Positions 34,430-43,987 of a stretch of DNA of 64,000 bases are shown here, in pieces. Made by a program: the position numbers and the translations under genes. The DNA is taken from NCBI RefSeq assembly GCF_029893965.1, contig NZ_JARXXP010000004.1, positions 186,001-250,000 on the forward strand, in the 5' to 3' direction. Positions within the stretch are counted from its first letter, which is position 1; every line of letters begins with the position of its first letter. The notes under the pieces are model-generated. The model was not told where the DNA came from and searched no databases. It was given only the letters and a program-made list of their open reading frames with translations. Origin of the DNA: Paenibacillus sp. PastM-3 (GTDB lineage: Bacteria > Bacillota > Bacilli > Paenibacillales > Paenibacillaceae).

Positions 34430-35305
34430 GTGAGAAAAGTAACAGTAGCCGCAACACAAATGAGCTGTTCCGGTGACATTGATGAAAATATCCGCAAGGC
34501 TGAGGTTTTGGTAAGGGAAGCGGCGGCGCAGGGAGCACAGATTATTCTGCTTCAGGAGCTGTTCGAAACCCCGTATTTCTGCCAGAAGGAGAAATCCGAC
34601 TATTACGCGTATGCAACCGAGCTTGAGAACAATAAGGCAGTGAACCATTTCAAAGCGATTGCCAAAGAGCTGCAGGTAGTGCTGCCGATCAGCTTCTATG
34701 AGAAAAAGAACTACGCGCGCTACAATTCGCTGGCAGTCATTGATGCCGACGGTACAGTGCTGGGCAAATACCGCAAGAGCCATATTCCGGACGGCCCTGG
34801 ATACGAGGAGAAGTTCTACTTCAATCCGGGTGACACCGGCTTTAAGGTCTGGAATACCCGCTATGCCAAAATCGGGGTAGGTGTATGCTGGGATCAGTGG
34901 TACCCGGAAGCGGCACGCGTCATGAGCCTGATGGGAGCGGAGATTCTGTTCTACCCGACGGCCATCGGTTCAGAGCCGCAGGATGGCTCAATTGATTCCA
35001 AGGATCACTGGCAGACCTGCATGCTGGGACATGCGGCGGCTAATCTGATTCCTGTGGTTGCTTCCAACCGGATCGGTGAGGAGAGCGACGAAGAGTCCAG
35101 CATCAACTTCTACGGCTCCTCTTTCATTGCCGGCCCGCAGGGCAACAAGGTTGTTGAAGCCGGACGCGATGAACAGGCGGTGCTGGTCAGTGAATTCGAT
35201 CTGGACGCGCTTGAGGTCGGGCGGATTGAGTGGGGGATTTTCCGTGACCGCCGTCCTGAGCTATACCGGATGATCGCTTCCTATGACGGTGATCTGACTT
35301 TCTAA
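34430..35305 (+). CDS. aguB: N-carbamoylputrescine amidase
   Basis: A 291-residue nitrilase-superfamily amidase that hydrolyses N-carbamoylputrescine to putrescine, CO2 and ammonia. The catalytic triad is Glu43 (LQELFETPYF), Lys116 (YRKSHIPD) and Cys153 (GVCWDQWYPEAAR). The length matches AguB. Start is GTG with AAGGAGGACTG upstream, 26 nt after aguA. A terminator closes the two-gene operon. Confidence 0.96.
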   Translation: MRKVTVAATQMSCSGDIDENIRKAEVLVREAAAQGAQIILLQELFETPYFCQKEKSDYYAYATELENNKAVNHFKAIAKELQVVLPISFYEKKNYARYNSLAVIDADGTVLGKYRKSHIPDGPGYEEKFYFNPGDTGFKVWNTRYAKIGVGVCWDQWYPEAARVMSLMGAEILFYPTAIGSEPQDGSIDSKDHWQTCMLGHAAANLIPVVASNRIGEESDEESSINFYGSSFIAGPQGNKVVEAGRDEQAVLVSEFDLDALEVGRIEWGIFRDRRPELYRMIASYDGDLTF

Positions 35306-35330
35306 TCAGCCATAAAATTGCAAGGATACG

Positions 35331-35360
35331 AGGCTGTCTCTTTCGGAGACAGCCTTTTTT
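35331..35360 (+). terminator. Rho-independent terminator
   Basis: AGGCTGTCTC / GAGACAGCCT stem with a TTTCG loop and a T run, ending the agu operon. Confidence 0.92.
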
Positions 35361-35466
35361 GTGTTTCTGATACCCTCCAGCTTAACTGCAGTCAGCAAAT
35401 AGAGCAGGAAATGTTACAATTCCTTGATAACATGTAATATAAACTAACATATTGGAGAAAAGTTAA

Positions 35467-35495
35467 TTGTCACCATTGCTTTAATCTGATAAAAT
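35467..35495 (+). promoter_or_regulatory. Sigma-A promoter of the amino acid ABC operon
   Basis: TTGTCA (35467-35472) and TAAAAT (35490-35495) with 17-nt spacing, 41 nt before the binding-protein gene. Confidence 0.6.
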
Positions 35496-35535
35496 CTCTA
35501 TAAGTATTTTACAAAAATAGTAGGGGGATTGGAGA

Positions 35536-36351
35536 ATGGGGATCGGGAAAAAGTGGGCTATGTCAGCTTTGGCTGCATGCTTTGTGCTGACAATGGCGGG
35601 CTGCGGCTCAAATAACGACGCGGGCGGTAATGCAGCTGCGGGAGAGACCATCAAAATTGCCACCGATGCAAGCTACGCGCCAATGGAGTATATGGATACG
35701 GACAAAATCAAGGGATTTGATATTGATTTCATTGAGGCGGTAATGGAAGAGGCCGGAGTAAAATACACTATCACCAATACCGGCTGGGATACAATGCTCA
35801 CCAGCGTTCAGCAGGGAACGGAATATCAGGCTGGCGTGTCCTCGGTATCCATTACAGACGAGCGTAAGGAAACCTACGATTATTCCATTCCTTATTTTGA
35901 ATCTACCAATATGATCATGGTTAAGGAAGGCAGTGACATCAAGAGTGCCCTGGATCTGAAGGATAAGGTTGTGGCCGTACAGGGCGCAACAACTGCCGAT
36001 GATCTGATGAGCGGTATTATGGGTGTCGACAATACGAATCTGAAGCGCTTTGACAGTAACGCAGTGGCACTGATGGAATTGAATGCAGGCGGTGCGGATG
36101 CGGTCGTGGCTGATATTGCAATCGTAAATGAATATATCAAGAACAACCCGAAGGAGAAGCTGGTAGGTATCCTGGATAAGGAAAACTTCGGTTCAGAATA
36201 TTACGGTGTCCTGTATCCTAAGGGCAGCGAATGGAAGGCTAAGCTAGACCCGGCCATCAAAACGGTTATCGAGAACGGCAAATATGCGGAAATTTATAAA
36301 GAATGGTTCGGTGAAGAGCCGGATACGGCTGCACTGCTGAATGCGGAATAA
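35536..36351 (+). CDS. Amino acid ABC transporter substrate-binding lipoprotein
   Basis: A 271-residue family 3 (polar amino acid) binding protein with lipobox MAGC (Cys23). The mature part has KIATDASYAPMEYMDTDKIKGFDIDFI (as two stretches), TGWDTMLTSVQQ and SVSITDERKETYDYSIPYFES, the typical ligand-contact regions. The ATG has GGGGGATTGGAG upstream. Next to agmatine genes, an arginine-type ligand is attractive; sequence alone cannot separate arginine, cystine or glutamine. Confidence 0.9.
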   Translation: MGIGKKWAMSALAACFVLTMAGCGSNNDAGGNAAAGETIKIATDASYAPMEYMDTDKIKGFDIDFIEAVMEEAGVKYTITNTGWDTMLTSVQQGTEYQAGVSSVSITDERKETYDYSIPYFESTNMIMVKEGSDIKSALDLKDKVVAVQGATTADDLMSGIMGVDNTNLKRFDSNAVALMELNAGGADAVVADIAIVNEYIKNNPKEKLVGILDKENFGSEYYGVLYPKGSEWKAKLDPAIKTVIENGKYAEIYKEWFGEEPDTAALLNAE

Positions 36352-36371
36352 GCATTACCCGGTTAACATCA

Positions 36372-36412
36372 AAGCATGCGTAATGATTGCTATTGCGCAT
36401 GCTTCTTTTTTT
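36372..36412 (+). terminator. Intra-operon terminator after the binding protein
   Basis: AAGCATGCG / CGCATGCTT stem with a T run, between the binding-protein gene and the permease. Such hairpins let the binding protein be made in excess of the membrane parts. Confidence 0.7.
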
Positions 36413-36464
36413 GAAGAAAGCTAAAGAGAGACAAGAAAGAAGCAGAAGAGAAGGGACGAGTTCT

Positions 36465-37112
36465 ATGGACTTCAGATTTGACATCATTGTGCATTATTTA
36501 CCTGTCTTTTTAAGAGGGACACTGTTTACGATCGGGGTATCGATTGTATCAATCCTGATCGGCTCTATCCTGGGACTGGGCATCGGGTTCGGCAAAATGG
36601 CGCCAAAGGCCATCTACCGCTGGCCGTTTCATTCCTATATCAACTTTTTCCGGGGGACACCGCTGTATGTGCAGATTCTGATCGTGCACTTCGGGCTGAT
36701 TCCAGCCTTATACGGGACAACTAATGTCCTGATGACCTCCTTCGTAGCGCTCTCCCTGAACTCTGCCGCCTATTCCGCAGAGATTTTCCGGGCAGGCATC
36801 CAGTCCATCGATCCCGGACAGCGTGAAGCAGCCCTGTCACTGGGCATGACCAAATGGCAGGCGATGCGGTTTATTATTCTGCCGCAGGCGATCAAGCGCA
36901 TGGTTCCGGCCTTCGGGAATGAATTCATCGTCCTGGTCAAAGATTCCTCCCTGCTGGCTCTGGTGGCGGCGCCTGAAATCATGTTCTGGAGCAACACCAT
37001 GAAAGGCCAATATTTGCGGATTTGGGAGCCGTACCTGACTGCAGCGCTTATCTACTTCATTCTTACTTACTCCCTCAGCAAGCTGCTCAATTATATTGAA
37101 CGGAAGGTGTAA
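36465..37112 (+). CDS. Amino acid ABC transporter permease
   Basis: A 215-residue permease with about five helices and the HisM/GlnP-type signature NSAAYSAEIFRAGIQSIDPGQREAALSLG (two blocks) near residue 95-123. The ATG at 36465 has AAGGGA 8 nt upstream; a frame from 36387 adds a basic stretch that is not part of the family and is rejected. The short length is normal for this class, which works as a homodimer. Confidence 0.92.
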   Translation: MDFRFDIIVHYLPVFLRGTLFTIGVSIVSILIGSILGLGIGFGKMAPKAIYRWPFHSYINFFRGTPLYVQILIVHFGLIPALYGTTNVLMTSFVALSLNSAAYSAEIFRAGIQSIDPGQREAALSLGMTKWQAMRFIILPQAIKRMVPAFGNEFIVLVKDSSLLALVAAPEIMFWSNTMKGQYLRIWEPYLTAALIYFILTYSLSKLLNYIERKV

Positions 37113-37118
37113 TCTTGT

Positions 37119-37850
37119 ATGGAGCCTATCATCAAAGTTAGACATTTAGATAAATTTTTTGGGGCACACCAGGTGCTGACCGATATTAATGCAGATATTC
37201 ACAGCCGTGAGGTTGTAGTGGTTATCGGGCCTTCAGGCTCGGGCAAGTCGACCTTTTTGCGCTGTCTTAACCTGCTTGAGAAGCCGCAGGGCGGCGATAT
37301 TATCATTGAAGGCACCTCCTTGATGGACAAAAACACAAGGATTAACGATATCCGTACAGAGGTTGGCATGGTGTTTCAGCAGTTCAATCTGTTTCCGCAC
37401 AAAAAGGTGATCGAGAATATTATGCTGGCTCCTGTGAAGGTCCGTAAATGGCCTGAGGATAAAGCTCGGCAGAAGGCGCTGGAGCTGCTCCAGAAGGTGG
37501 GGCTAAGCGATAAGGCGGAGGTGTACCCGGCTTCGCTGTCCGGCGGACAATCACAACGTGTGGCTATTGCCCGGGCGCTTGCGATGGAGCCCAAGATCAT
37601 GCTTTTCGATGAGCCTACGTCGGCGCTTGATCCGGAAATGGTCGGCGAAGTGCTTGCGGTCATGAAGGACCTGGCCCGTGAAGGGATGACGATGGTTGTA
37701 GTTACGCATGAAATGGGCTTTGCCCGTGAAGTAGGGGACCGGGTTCTGTTCATGGAGCAAGGAGTCATAGTAGAGGAGGGAGCGCCGGAGCGGCTGTTCG
37801 GCAGCCCGTCCCATGAGCGTACCCGCGAATTTCTCTCCAAGGTGCTGTGA
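37119..37850 (+). CDS. Amino acid ABC transporter ATP-binding protein (GlnQ-like)
   Basis: A 243-residue ATPase with Walker [11 protein letters not shown]-loop [10 protein letters not shown], signature [17 protein letters not shown], Walker [16 protein letters not shown] and switch His in [10 protein letters not shown]. These are the exact family forms of polar amino acid importers. It follows the permease by 6 nt and ends the operon. Confidence 0.94.
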   Translation: MEPIIKVRHLDKFFGAHQVLTDINADIHSREVVVVIGPSGSGKSTFLRCLNLLEKPQGGDIIIEGTSLMDKNTRINDIRTEVGMVFQQFNLFPHKKVIENIMLAPVKVRKWPEDKARQKALELLQKVGLSDKAEVYPASLSGGQSQRVAIARALAMEPKIMLFDEPTSALDPEMVGEVLAVMKDLAREGMTMVVVTHEMGFAREVGDRVLFMEQGVIVEEGAPERLFGSPSHERTREFLSKVL

Positions 37851-38004
37851 AAATCTGGAAAACTAGAATATTACAATTCAATCGGTTATATTAGAGTGGT
37901 AGGCTGAATGCTGATGAATACAGCAAATATCTGTCGAAATGACGGGGAGGAGGCTCTCTGCTATCTTTATGTTTATCATCATTAAATGATAGAAGGAGAA
38001 AATA

Positions 38005-38451
38005 ATGAGCACTTTCAAAAATTGGCTGAACACCACCAAAAACGGACTGACTGAACAGGTTAAGAAATTTAAAAATAAAGATTTCATGAATGCGGTAGTT
38101 GCCGGCTGTGCCCTGGTGGCTGCTGCTGACGGCAAGATCGAGGAAGCCGAGAAGAACAAGATGGCCGGCTATATGAACCTCAGCAACGAACTCAAGGTAT
38201 TTGATATGAGAGATGTGATTACCCAGTTCAATTTTTATGTCAGCAATTTTGACTTCTCTCCGGAAATCGGCAAGCAGGAAGCGCTTAAGGCAATCGGCAA
38301 ATTCACTGGCAAGCCGGATGTCGGCCGTGTCATTGTAGGCGTCTGCTCGGCGATCGGAGCGGCTGACGGTGATTTTGACGAGAACGAGAAGGCTATTGTC
38401 CGTAACATTTGCGCGGTGCTGGGACTTAACCCGGGTGAATTCAGCCTTTAA
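38005..38451 (+). CDS. terB: TerB-family tellurite-resistance protein
   Basis: A 148-residue all-helical TerB protein with the duplicated metal-associated motif AAADGKIEEAEKNKM near residue 42 and GAADGDFDENEKAI near 120. TerB proteins link TerC and other Ter components at the membrane under tellurite or envelope stress. AGAAGGAG lies upstream of the ATG. It opens the Ter island that runs to 50.2 kb. Confidence 0.9.
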   Translation: MSTFKNWLNTTKNGLTEQVKKFKNKDFMNAVVAGCALVAAADGKIEEAEKNKMAGYMNLSNELKVFDMRDVITQFNFYVSNFDFSPEIGKQEALKAIGKFTGKPDVGRVIVGVCSAIGAADGDFDENEKAIVRNICAVLGLNPGEFSL

Positions 38452-38573
38452 GAGGAGCGGATCTTTTATCGGACTCTTTGAAACGAAAGGGAAGCTGGAC
38501 CGTATCACTGATAGAACAACCTCAGGCTGGACTTGCAGGCTGTGATTCTTTTTGGGAACGGAGGTACTTAAAG

Positions 38574-39170
38574 TTGGCTGGAATTAATCTCGTAAAAGGA
38601 CAGAAGATTGATCTTACTAAAGGAAATGCCGGACTGACTAATGTTGTTGTAGGCCTGGGCTGGGACCCGGCTGAGCCTGCGCGCGGATTCTTCGGGGTGA
38701 AGAAGCAGGCCAACGTGGACTGTGACGCTTCGGCCATTCTGCTGAGCGAAGGCGGCAAGCTGCTGAACAAAACGAATCTGGTATGCTTCCATAACAAACA
38801 GAATTCGAATAATTCGGTTGTCCACTCGGGTGATAACCTGACCGGCGACGGTGAGGGTGACGACGAGCAGATCAAGGTTAATCTGAAGGCGATTCCTTCC
38901 GATGTGCACAGGGTTCTCGTAGTCGTGAATATCTATGATGCCGTCAACCGCAAGCAGGATTTCGGAATGATCAAATCGGCTTATATCCGAATTATCAACG
39001 CATCCGGCAATAATGAACTGGTGCGGTTTAACCTGACTGACAATTACACAGGCTTTACGGCACTTATTTGCGGGGAGCTCTACCGCCACGGCGAGGAATG
39101 GAAATTCGCGGCCATCGGTGAAGGCGCCCATGCAGCACATATCAATCAACTGGCTGAACGATATATCTAA
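38574..39170 (+). CDS. TerD-family protein (copy 1)
   Basis: A 198-residue TerD-domain protein: [16 protein letters not shown] at the start, VGLGWDPAE, the calcium-site region around [26 protein letters not shown] and the C-terminal [16 protein letters not shown]. TerD domains bind Ca2+ and act in phage-, colicin- and tellurite-resistance style stress responses. Start is a TTG with ACGGAGG upstream; the frame back to 38478 adds a region unlike TerD and is rejected. It is more divergent than copies 2 and 3, with a Phe-Phe-Gly-Val-Lys insert after residue 35. Confidence 0.9.
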   Translation: MAGINLVKGQKIDLTKGNAGLTNVVVGLGWDPAEPARGFFGVKKQANVDCDASAILLSEGGKLLNKTNLVCFHNKQNSNNSVVHSGDNLTGDGEGDDEQIKVNLKAIPSDVHRVLVVVNIYDAVNRKQDFGMIKSAYIRIINASGNNELVRFNLTDNYTGFTALICGELYRHGEEWKFAAIGEGAHAAHINQLAERYI

Positions 39171-39205
39171 ATTCAATAATTCTATTAGAAGAGAGGTTTT
39201 TATCC

Positions 39206-39781
39206 ATGGCCATTAACTTATCCAAAGGGCAAAAGATCGATCTGACGAAAACTAACCCGGGCTTGTCCAAAATTAAAGTAGGTCTCGGCTGGGACACCAA
39301 CAAGTATGATGGCGGCAAGGACTTTGACCTTGATGTATCCGTATTCCTGACTAACGCAAACGGTAAAGTGGACAAAGAAACCAACTTTATCTTCTTCAAT
39401 AATAAGCAGAATGAGAACGGCTCTGTGGTTCATGCCGGCGATAACCGCACCGGCGAAGGTGAAGGCGATGACGAAGTAATTGATATTGACCTGAAGAACA
39501 TCCCTGCTGATGTTGAGAAGGTAGCTTTCACCATTACCATTTATGAAGCTGAGCAGAGAAGCCAGAATTTCGGACAGGTCTCCCGTTCTTATGTGCGTAT
39601 CGTGAACGAAGAAAGCAATGTAGAGCTGATCCGCTTTGACCTCGGCGAAGACTTCTCTATCGAAACTGGCGTTGTTGTCGGCGAACTGTACCGCAATGCC
39701 GGCGAGTGGAAATTTAGTGCAATCGGCAGCGGCTACAAGGACGGCCTGGCTGGCCTTACCCGCGACTACGGACTGCAATAA
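39206..39781 (+). CDS. TerD-family protein (copy 2)
   Basis: A 191-residue TerD protein with [41 protein letters not shown] (two stretches), [15 protein letters not shown] and [19 protein letters not shown]. The acidic DFDLDVS segment and GDDE motif are the Ca2+-binding positions of the family. It has the best match to canonical TerD/TerE of the set and lies 35 nt after copy 1 behind AGAGAGG. Confidence 0.95.
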   Translation: MAINLSKGQKIDLTKTNPGLSKIKVGLGWDTNKYDGGKDFDLDVSVFLTNANGKVDKETNFIFFNNKQNENGSVVHAGDNRTGEGEGDDEVIDIDLKNIPADVEKVAFTITIYEAEQRSQNFGQVSRSYVRIVNEESNVELIRFDLGEDFSIETGVVVGELYRNAGEWKFSAIGSGYKDGLAGLTRDYGLQ

Positions 39782-39803
39782 ATCAGGAAAGAGGGTATAG
39801 CCG

Positions 39804-40385
39804 GTGACAATCAGTCTTTCCAAAGGACAGCGGATTGACCTGACCAAAACTAATCCGGGTCTGACGAAGGTGGTAGTCGGACTGGGCTGGGATACGAATA
39901 AATACAGCGGCGGTAAGGATTTCGATCTGGATGCCTCTGCATTCCTGCTGCATCAAGACGGCAAGGCCAAGGGCGAGGATGACTTTGTTTTCTACAACAA
40001 TCCGAGCGGCGGTGCAGGCTCTGTGACGCATACCGGTGATAACCGGACCGGTGCCGGCGACGGCGATGATGAACAGATTGTTGTTGATTTCAGCAAGGTC
40101 CCGGCTCAGATTCAGCGTGTCGGCATTACAGTAACCATCTATGATGCGGAGAGCCGTGCCCAGAATTTCGGACAGGTCTCCAATGCATTCGTGCGTGTGG
40201 TAGATGCTGTAAGCGAACGTGAGGTGCTGCGGTTCGATCTCGGTGAAGATTTCTCGACAGAGACGGCAGTTGTATTCTGTGAATTTTACCGCCATGGCGC
40301 GGACTGGAAGTTTCAGGCCGTAGGCAGCGGCTTTACCGGAGGACTGGCGGCATTGTGCCGGAACTATGGACTTGACGCGCAATAG
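39804..40385 (+). CDS. TerD-family protein (copy 3)
   Basis: A 193-residue TerD protein sharing [35 protein letters not shown] (two stretches), HTGDNRTGAGDGDDE and the FGQVSNAFVRVVD segment with copy 2. It starts at a GTG behind GAAAGAGGG and ends 22 nt before an internal terminator, so it closes the first part of the Ter island. Copies 2 and 3 look like a tandem duplication. Confidence 0.95.
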   Translation: MTISLSKGQRIDLTKTNPGLTKVVVGLGWDTNKYSGGKDFDLDASAFLLHQDGKAKGEDDFVFYNNPSGGAGSVTHTGDNRTGAGDGDDEQIVVDFSKVPAQIQRVGITVTIYDAESRAQNFGQVSNAFVRVVDAVSEREVLRFDLGEDFSTETAVVFCEFYRHGADWKFQAVGSGFTGGLAALCRNYGLDAQ

Positions 40386-40406
40386 CAATAACAGCTTTAT
40401 CGCTTC

Positions 40407-40439
40407 AAAGGCGGGATCCCCAGTGATCCTGCCCTTTTT
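40407..40439 (+). terminator. Internal terminator within the Ter island
   Basis: AAAGGCGGGATC / GATCCTGCCCTTTTT with one G-T wobble. It divides terB-terD genes from the TerA-like gene and the rest of the island, or attenuates read-through. Confidence 0.72.
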
Positions 40440-40517
40440 AAATCATATCGAATTTATTTAAGAAATATACACTCCTAGCCGTAACTTACAGCTAATGTTT
40501 AAAGGTGGTTTAAGCAT

Positions 40518-41798
40518 ATGAGCATAGAGGCAGTGAAAGGTCAGAAGGTCGATCTGACGCGCGGAAATCCCGGACTGGGGTCTCTGATCGCAGAGATCAG
40601 CTGGCGTGCTCCGGCTGATATGGAAATTGATGCTTCCGCATTTTTGCTGGGAGCACAGGCGAAGGTAAGCAGTGATGATGACCTGATCTTTTATAATAAT
40701 CCGGTTACGCCCTTTATCCGCTATAAGGATATGCCGGCTAGCGGATCAAGCGGCCTGAAGCACTTCGAAATTGAACTGGACAAGGTCCCCTCTGGAACGA
40801 TGAGGATCGCATTTGCAATTACCCTGTATAACGGTGAGAGCCGCAGGCAGACATTCGGGCAAATGAGCGATGCCTACTTCCGGCTTCTGAACCGGATCAC
40901 TGGCGAGGAAATCATGCGATGTAATCTTGGAAATCATTTCTCTGTAGAAACGGCTGTTGTAGTAGGAGAATTATATAGATATAACGCAGACTGGAAGTTT
41001 AGCGCCATTGTAGCCGGTTTTGAAGGCGGACTAAAGGCGTTATGCAGCAATTACGGCATTGAGGTGGAAGACGAGCCGGCTCCTCCAAAGGCGGAGAATC
41101 CGCCGCCGCGTCCGGCGCCTGTACCACCACGGCCTGCGCCTGTACCACCGCCTGCGCCGGTTCCGGCACCGCCAACACCCCCGGCGCCGCCGCTTAATCT
41201 TAACTTGAAGAAGATTGAGCTGAAGAAGAAGGGAGATTCGATTAATCTCAAGAAATCGGCCTCCGGCCTTGGTGAAATATTGATTAATCTGAACTGGAAC
41301 CAGAGGCAGGGCGGGGGATTATTCAGCCGCAAAGGCGGCGTAGATCTGGATCTTGCCTGCCTGTATGAATTAAAGGACGGCAGAAAGGGCGTTGTCCAGG
41401 CGCTCGGCAATGCGTTTGGCCATCTTCAGCAGGCTCCTTATATTATGCTTGATGGAGACGACCGGACAGGCTCGGTGAAATCAGGCGAGAACCTGCGGAT
41501 TAACGGCAGCAAGGTTGCCGAAATCAGACGGGTTTTAATTTTTTCATTTATCTATCAGGGAGTTACCCACTGGTCTGAAGCGGATGGCGTCGTTACCATT
41601 CATCAGGATGACGGGCCGGATATCATTGTGAATCTGGACGAGCATAACAACCGTAAAGGAATGTGTGCGATTGCGCTTATACAGAACGTCGGCGATGAGA
41701 CGTTCAGTATCGAGCGGCTTGTGCAATATTTTGGCGGCCACAGGGAAATGGACCAGGCCTACGGCTGGGGATTGCGCTGGGTAGCGGGCAGTAAATAA
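40518..41798 (+). CDS. TerD-TerA fusion protein
   Basis: A 426-residue protein with two stress domains. Residues 1-185 form a TerD domain (VKGQKVDLTRGNPGLGSL, ELYRYNADWKFSAIVAGFEGG). A proline/alanine linker of about 45 residues follows (PPRPAPVPPRPAPVPPPAP). Residues 230-426 form a TerA-type domain (ILINLNWNQRQGG, GVDLDLACLYELKDG, LDGDDRTGSVKSGENL). The linker suggests a flexible scaffold. ATG 40518 has AAAGGTGG upstream. Confidence 0.9.
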   Translation: MSIEAVKGQKVDLTRGNPGLGSLIAEISWRAPADMEIDASAFLLGAQAKVSSDDDLIFYNNPVTPFIRYKDMPASGSSGLKHFEIELDKVPSGTMRIAFAITLYNGESRRQTFGQMSDAYFRLLNRITGEEIMRCNLGNHFSVETAVVVGELYRYNADWKFSAIVAGFEGGLKALCSNYGIEVEDEPAPPKAENPPPRPAPVPPRPAPVPPPAPVPAPPTPPAPPLNLNLKKIELKKKGDSINLKKSASGLGEILINLNWNQRQGGGLFSRKGGVDLDLACLYELKDGRKGVVQALGNAFGHLQQAPYIMLDGDDRTGSVKSGENLRINGSKVAEIRRVLIFSFIYQGVTHWSEADGVVTIHQDDGPDIIVNLDEHNNRKGMCAIALIQNVGDETFSIERLVQYFGGHREMDQAYGWGLRWVAGSK

Positions 41799-41824
41799 TT
41801 ATATTTTGCGGAGGCGCATTATGG

Positions 41825-42568
41825 ATGGGTTGGTTAAGTGAGTTTTTTAGAAGCATCAGCGACAATTACGGTCATTTCTTCTCCTGGGGCGATATAGCAG
41901 CAACGCTGTCTGATCCGGTGAGCTGGGGGATTATCGGCAGTCTGGTTCTGCTGGAGGGCCTGCTCTCTGCTGATAACGCGCTCGTACTCGCGGTAATGGT
42001 ACGGCATTTGCCGAAGGAACAGCAGAAGAAGGCGCTCTTTTACGGGATTCTGGGTGCGTATATCTTCAGATTCCTGGCGATCGGACTCGGCACCTATCTG
42101 ATCGAGTTTACACTGGTCAAAGTTTTGGGGGCCCTGTATCTATTTTACATTGCTTATAAAGGATTATTTAAGGGCAGCGGAGAAGAAGGACATACCGAGA
42201 ATAAAGGCGCCTCCTTCTGGAAGACGGTACTGCTTGTTGAATTAATGGATATTGCCTTCAGTATTGACAGTGTAATTGCAGCCTTCGGTCTTAGCAGCGA
42301 AGTTTGGGTGCTGTTCCTGGGCGGTATTCTCGGCGTATTGATGATGCGCGGAGTGGCGCAGGTATTCCTCAAGCTGATTGCGAGATTCCCTGAGCTGGAG
42401 CAGGCGGCATTCCTGCTGATTGCCATTATTGCCGGCAAGATGCTTGCCGGGGCCTTCGGATATGAGCTGCCGCACGCAATTTTCTTCACCGTTCTGATTG
42501 CAGTCTTTGCAGGAACTATGCTGTATAGTGCTGCCAAGAAGAAGAAGGAGATGGATAAACAAGCTTAA
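41825..42568 (+). CDS. terC: TerC-family membrane protein
   Basis: A 247-residue TerC/Alx-type transporter with seven or so transmembrane helices. It holds the paired acidic motifs of the family: LEGLLSADNALVLAVM near residue 40-55 and VELMDIAFSIDSVIAAFGL near 140. TerC proteins have been linked to Mn2+ efflux and metal loading of exported enzymes. GGAGG is 9-10 nt before the ATG. It is the membrane part of the Ter island. Confidence 0.93.
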   Translation: MGWLSEFFRSISDNYGHFFSWGDIAATLSDPVSWGIIGSLVLLEGLLSADNALVLAVMVRHLPKEQQKKALFYGILGAYIFRFLAIGLGTYLIEFTLVKVLGALYLFYIAYKGLFKGSGEEGHTENKGASFWKTVLLVELMDIAFSIDSVIAAFGLSSEVWVLFLGGILGVLMMRGVAQVFLKLIARFPELEQAAFLLIAIIAGKMLAGAFGYELPHAIFFTVLIAVFAGTMLYSAAKKKKEMDKQA

Positions 42569-42784
42569 TAGTCAGAGTTCCATGGGTGGGAGGCCTTCGC
42601 AGGGAAGGTGCAGGCCTCATTGTCCGGTAATCGTATATGTAATAGTATGGCCTTTGCTTGTATTTGAGAAAACCGGCAGCCGTCCCCGACAGGACGGCTT
42701 AAGCGGTTCTGCTGCTCTTTATAAGGAGAGGCCATTCTATTATTGTTTTGCCTGGTTTTGCACAACTAATAGGGGGAACGGCCT

Positions 42785-43987
42785 TTGAGATATTTCGATT
42801 ACCTGACTAAGGAACAAGAAACGTCATTATTCTACTCTCCGCCTGTTACATTTAATCAATATTCCGGCAAGGAGCTGCTGGCCTATGCGGTTGGTGCAGC
42901 GCTGTATATGCCGGCTACCCGCACCAGTATCGCAGAAGATATCCTGAAGCTGAGGGCATCAGGTCTTGTGACAGTCATTATGGACCTTGAAGATGCCATT
43001 GGTGACGGGGAGGTCCAATTTGCCGAGGAGTCTGTGGTAAGGCATCTGTCCTTCTTGGCCGCTTATACAGAGAATGAGCCTGATCCTGGCAACAGCCTTC
43101 CGCTGATCTTTATCCGCGTGCGGAATCCTGTGCAGCTGCAGCAGCTGATCTTCCGGCTGGGTCCGCTGATAACGATGCTTACCGGGTTTGTCTTCCCTAA
43201 ATTCACGGCTGAGAACGGGGCCAATTTCTTTGAGGCTATTGCCGATTACAACAGCTCACGCGGTTATAATACACCCGTTCTGTACGGCATGCCGATTCTG
43301 GAGAGCGCGCCGATTATATACCGGGAAAGCCGGCTTGACAGTCTGCTGGCGATCCGAAATCTGCTGGGCGACTACCGCGATTATGTACTCAATGTAAGAA
43401 TAGGGGCAACCGACTTCTCCAGCCTGTTCGGACTGCGCCGCAGCCCGGAGATCAGCATTTATGAGCTTGCACCCGTCCGGGACTGCATCTCGGAAATCCT
43501 CAATATATTCGGCAGAATGGAGGAGGGGTATGTCATTTCTGGACCGGTGTGGGAGTATTTCGGCCATAAAGGGCAGCGTGCTCTCCGTCCGCAGCTGCGT
43601 ACGCTGCCTTTTGAAGAACCCTTTGGCAGGCCGGAGCGGGCAGCGGGCTATTACCACAGCGCAGCAGAAGGGCTGATCCGTGAAGTCAGGCTGGACAAAG
43701 AAAACGGCATTGTAGGCAAGACGATTATCCATCCGTCCCACCTCAGGCCTGTACAGGCCATGTATTCGGTCCGGCATGAGGAATATGTGGATGCGCTGAG
43801 CATCGTTGAGAGCAATAACGGCAGCCGCGGCGTGTTTAAAAGTGAATATTTTAACAAGATGAATGAAATCAAGCCGCATTTGAACTGGGCGAAGCGCATT
43901 TTACAAAGATCTCAAGTATACGGGGTGTTACATGAAGAACAGCATTTTGCCTACTTACTACCCGAAAACGAATATACACACGTTTAA
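42785..43987 (+). CDS. HpcH/HpaI/CitE-like lyase in the Ter biosynthetic module
   Basis: A 400-residue protein of the citrate-lyase beta/HpcH aldolase superfamily: ALYMPATRTSIAEDI, VTVIMDLEDAIGDGEV with metal-binding acidic residues, FIRVRNP, and KTIIHPSHLRPVQAMYSV. It starts at a TTG with AGGGGG 9 nt upstream. Homologues occur in Ter operons together with PRTase, HAD and ATP-grasp proteins, a set proposed to build a nucleotide-like metabolite. The reaction here is likely a C-C bond cleavage or formation; substrate unknown. Its 3' end overlaps the next gene by 56 nt. Confidence 0.87.
   Translation: MRYFDYLTKEQETSLFYSPPVTFNQYSGKELLAYAVGAALYMPATRTSIAEDILKLRASGLVTVIMDLEDAIGDGEVQFAEESVVRHLSFLAAYTENEPDPGNSLPLIFIRVRNPVQLQQLIFRLGPLITMLTGFVFPKFTAENGANFFEAIADYNSSRGYNTPVLYGMPILESAPIIYRESRLDSLLAIRNLLGDYRDYVLNVRIGATDFSSLFGLRRSPEISIYELAPVRDCISEILNIFGRMEEGYVISGPVWEYFGHKGQRALRPQLRTLPFEEPFGRPERAAGYYHSAAEGLIREVRLDKENGIVGKTIIHPSHLRPVQAMYSVRHEEYVDALSIVESNNGSRGVFKSEYFNKMNEIKPHLNWAKRILQRSQVYGVLHEEQHFAYLLPENEYTHV

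Noticed and set aside
35306..35535. T-box or lysine riboswitch before the amino acid transporter
   Set aside because: I see a promoter and a short leader of about 35 nt, too short for either element.
38460..38573. Extended N-terminus for TerD copy 1 from 38478
   Set aside because: The extra 32 residues are unlike any TerD protein; the TTG at 38574 has a clear ACGGAGG site and starts exactly at the domain.
42569..42784. Possible yybP-ykoY manganese riboswitch between terC and the CitE-like gene
   Set aside because: Only small GC hairpins (GAGGCCT/AGGCCTC and CCGTCC/GGACGG) are present; none of the conserved internal loops of that class could be found.
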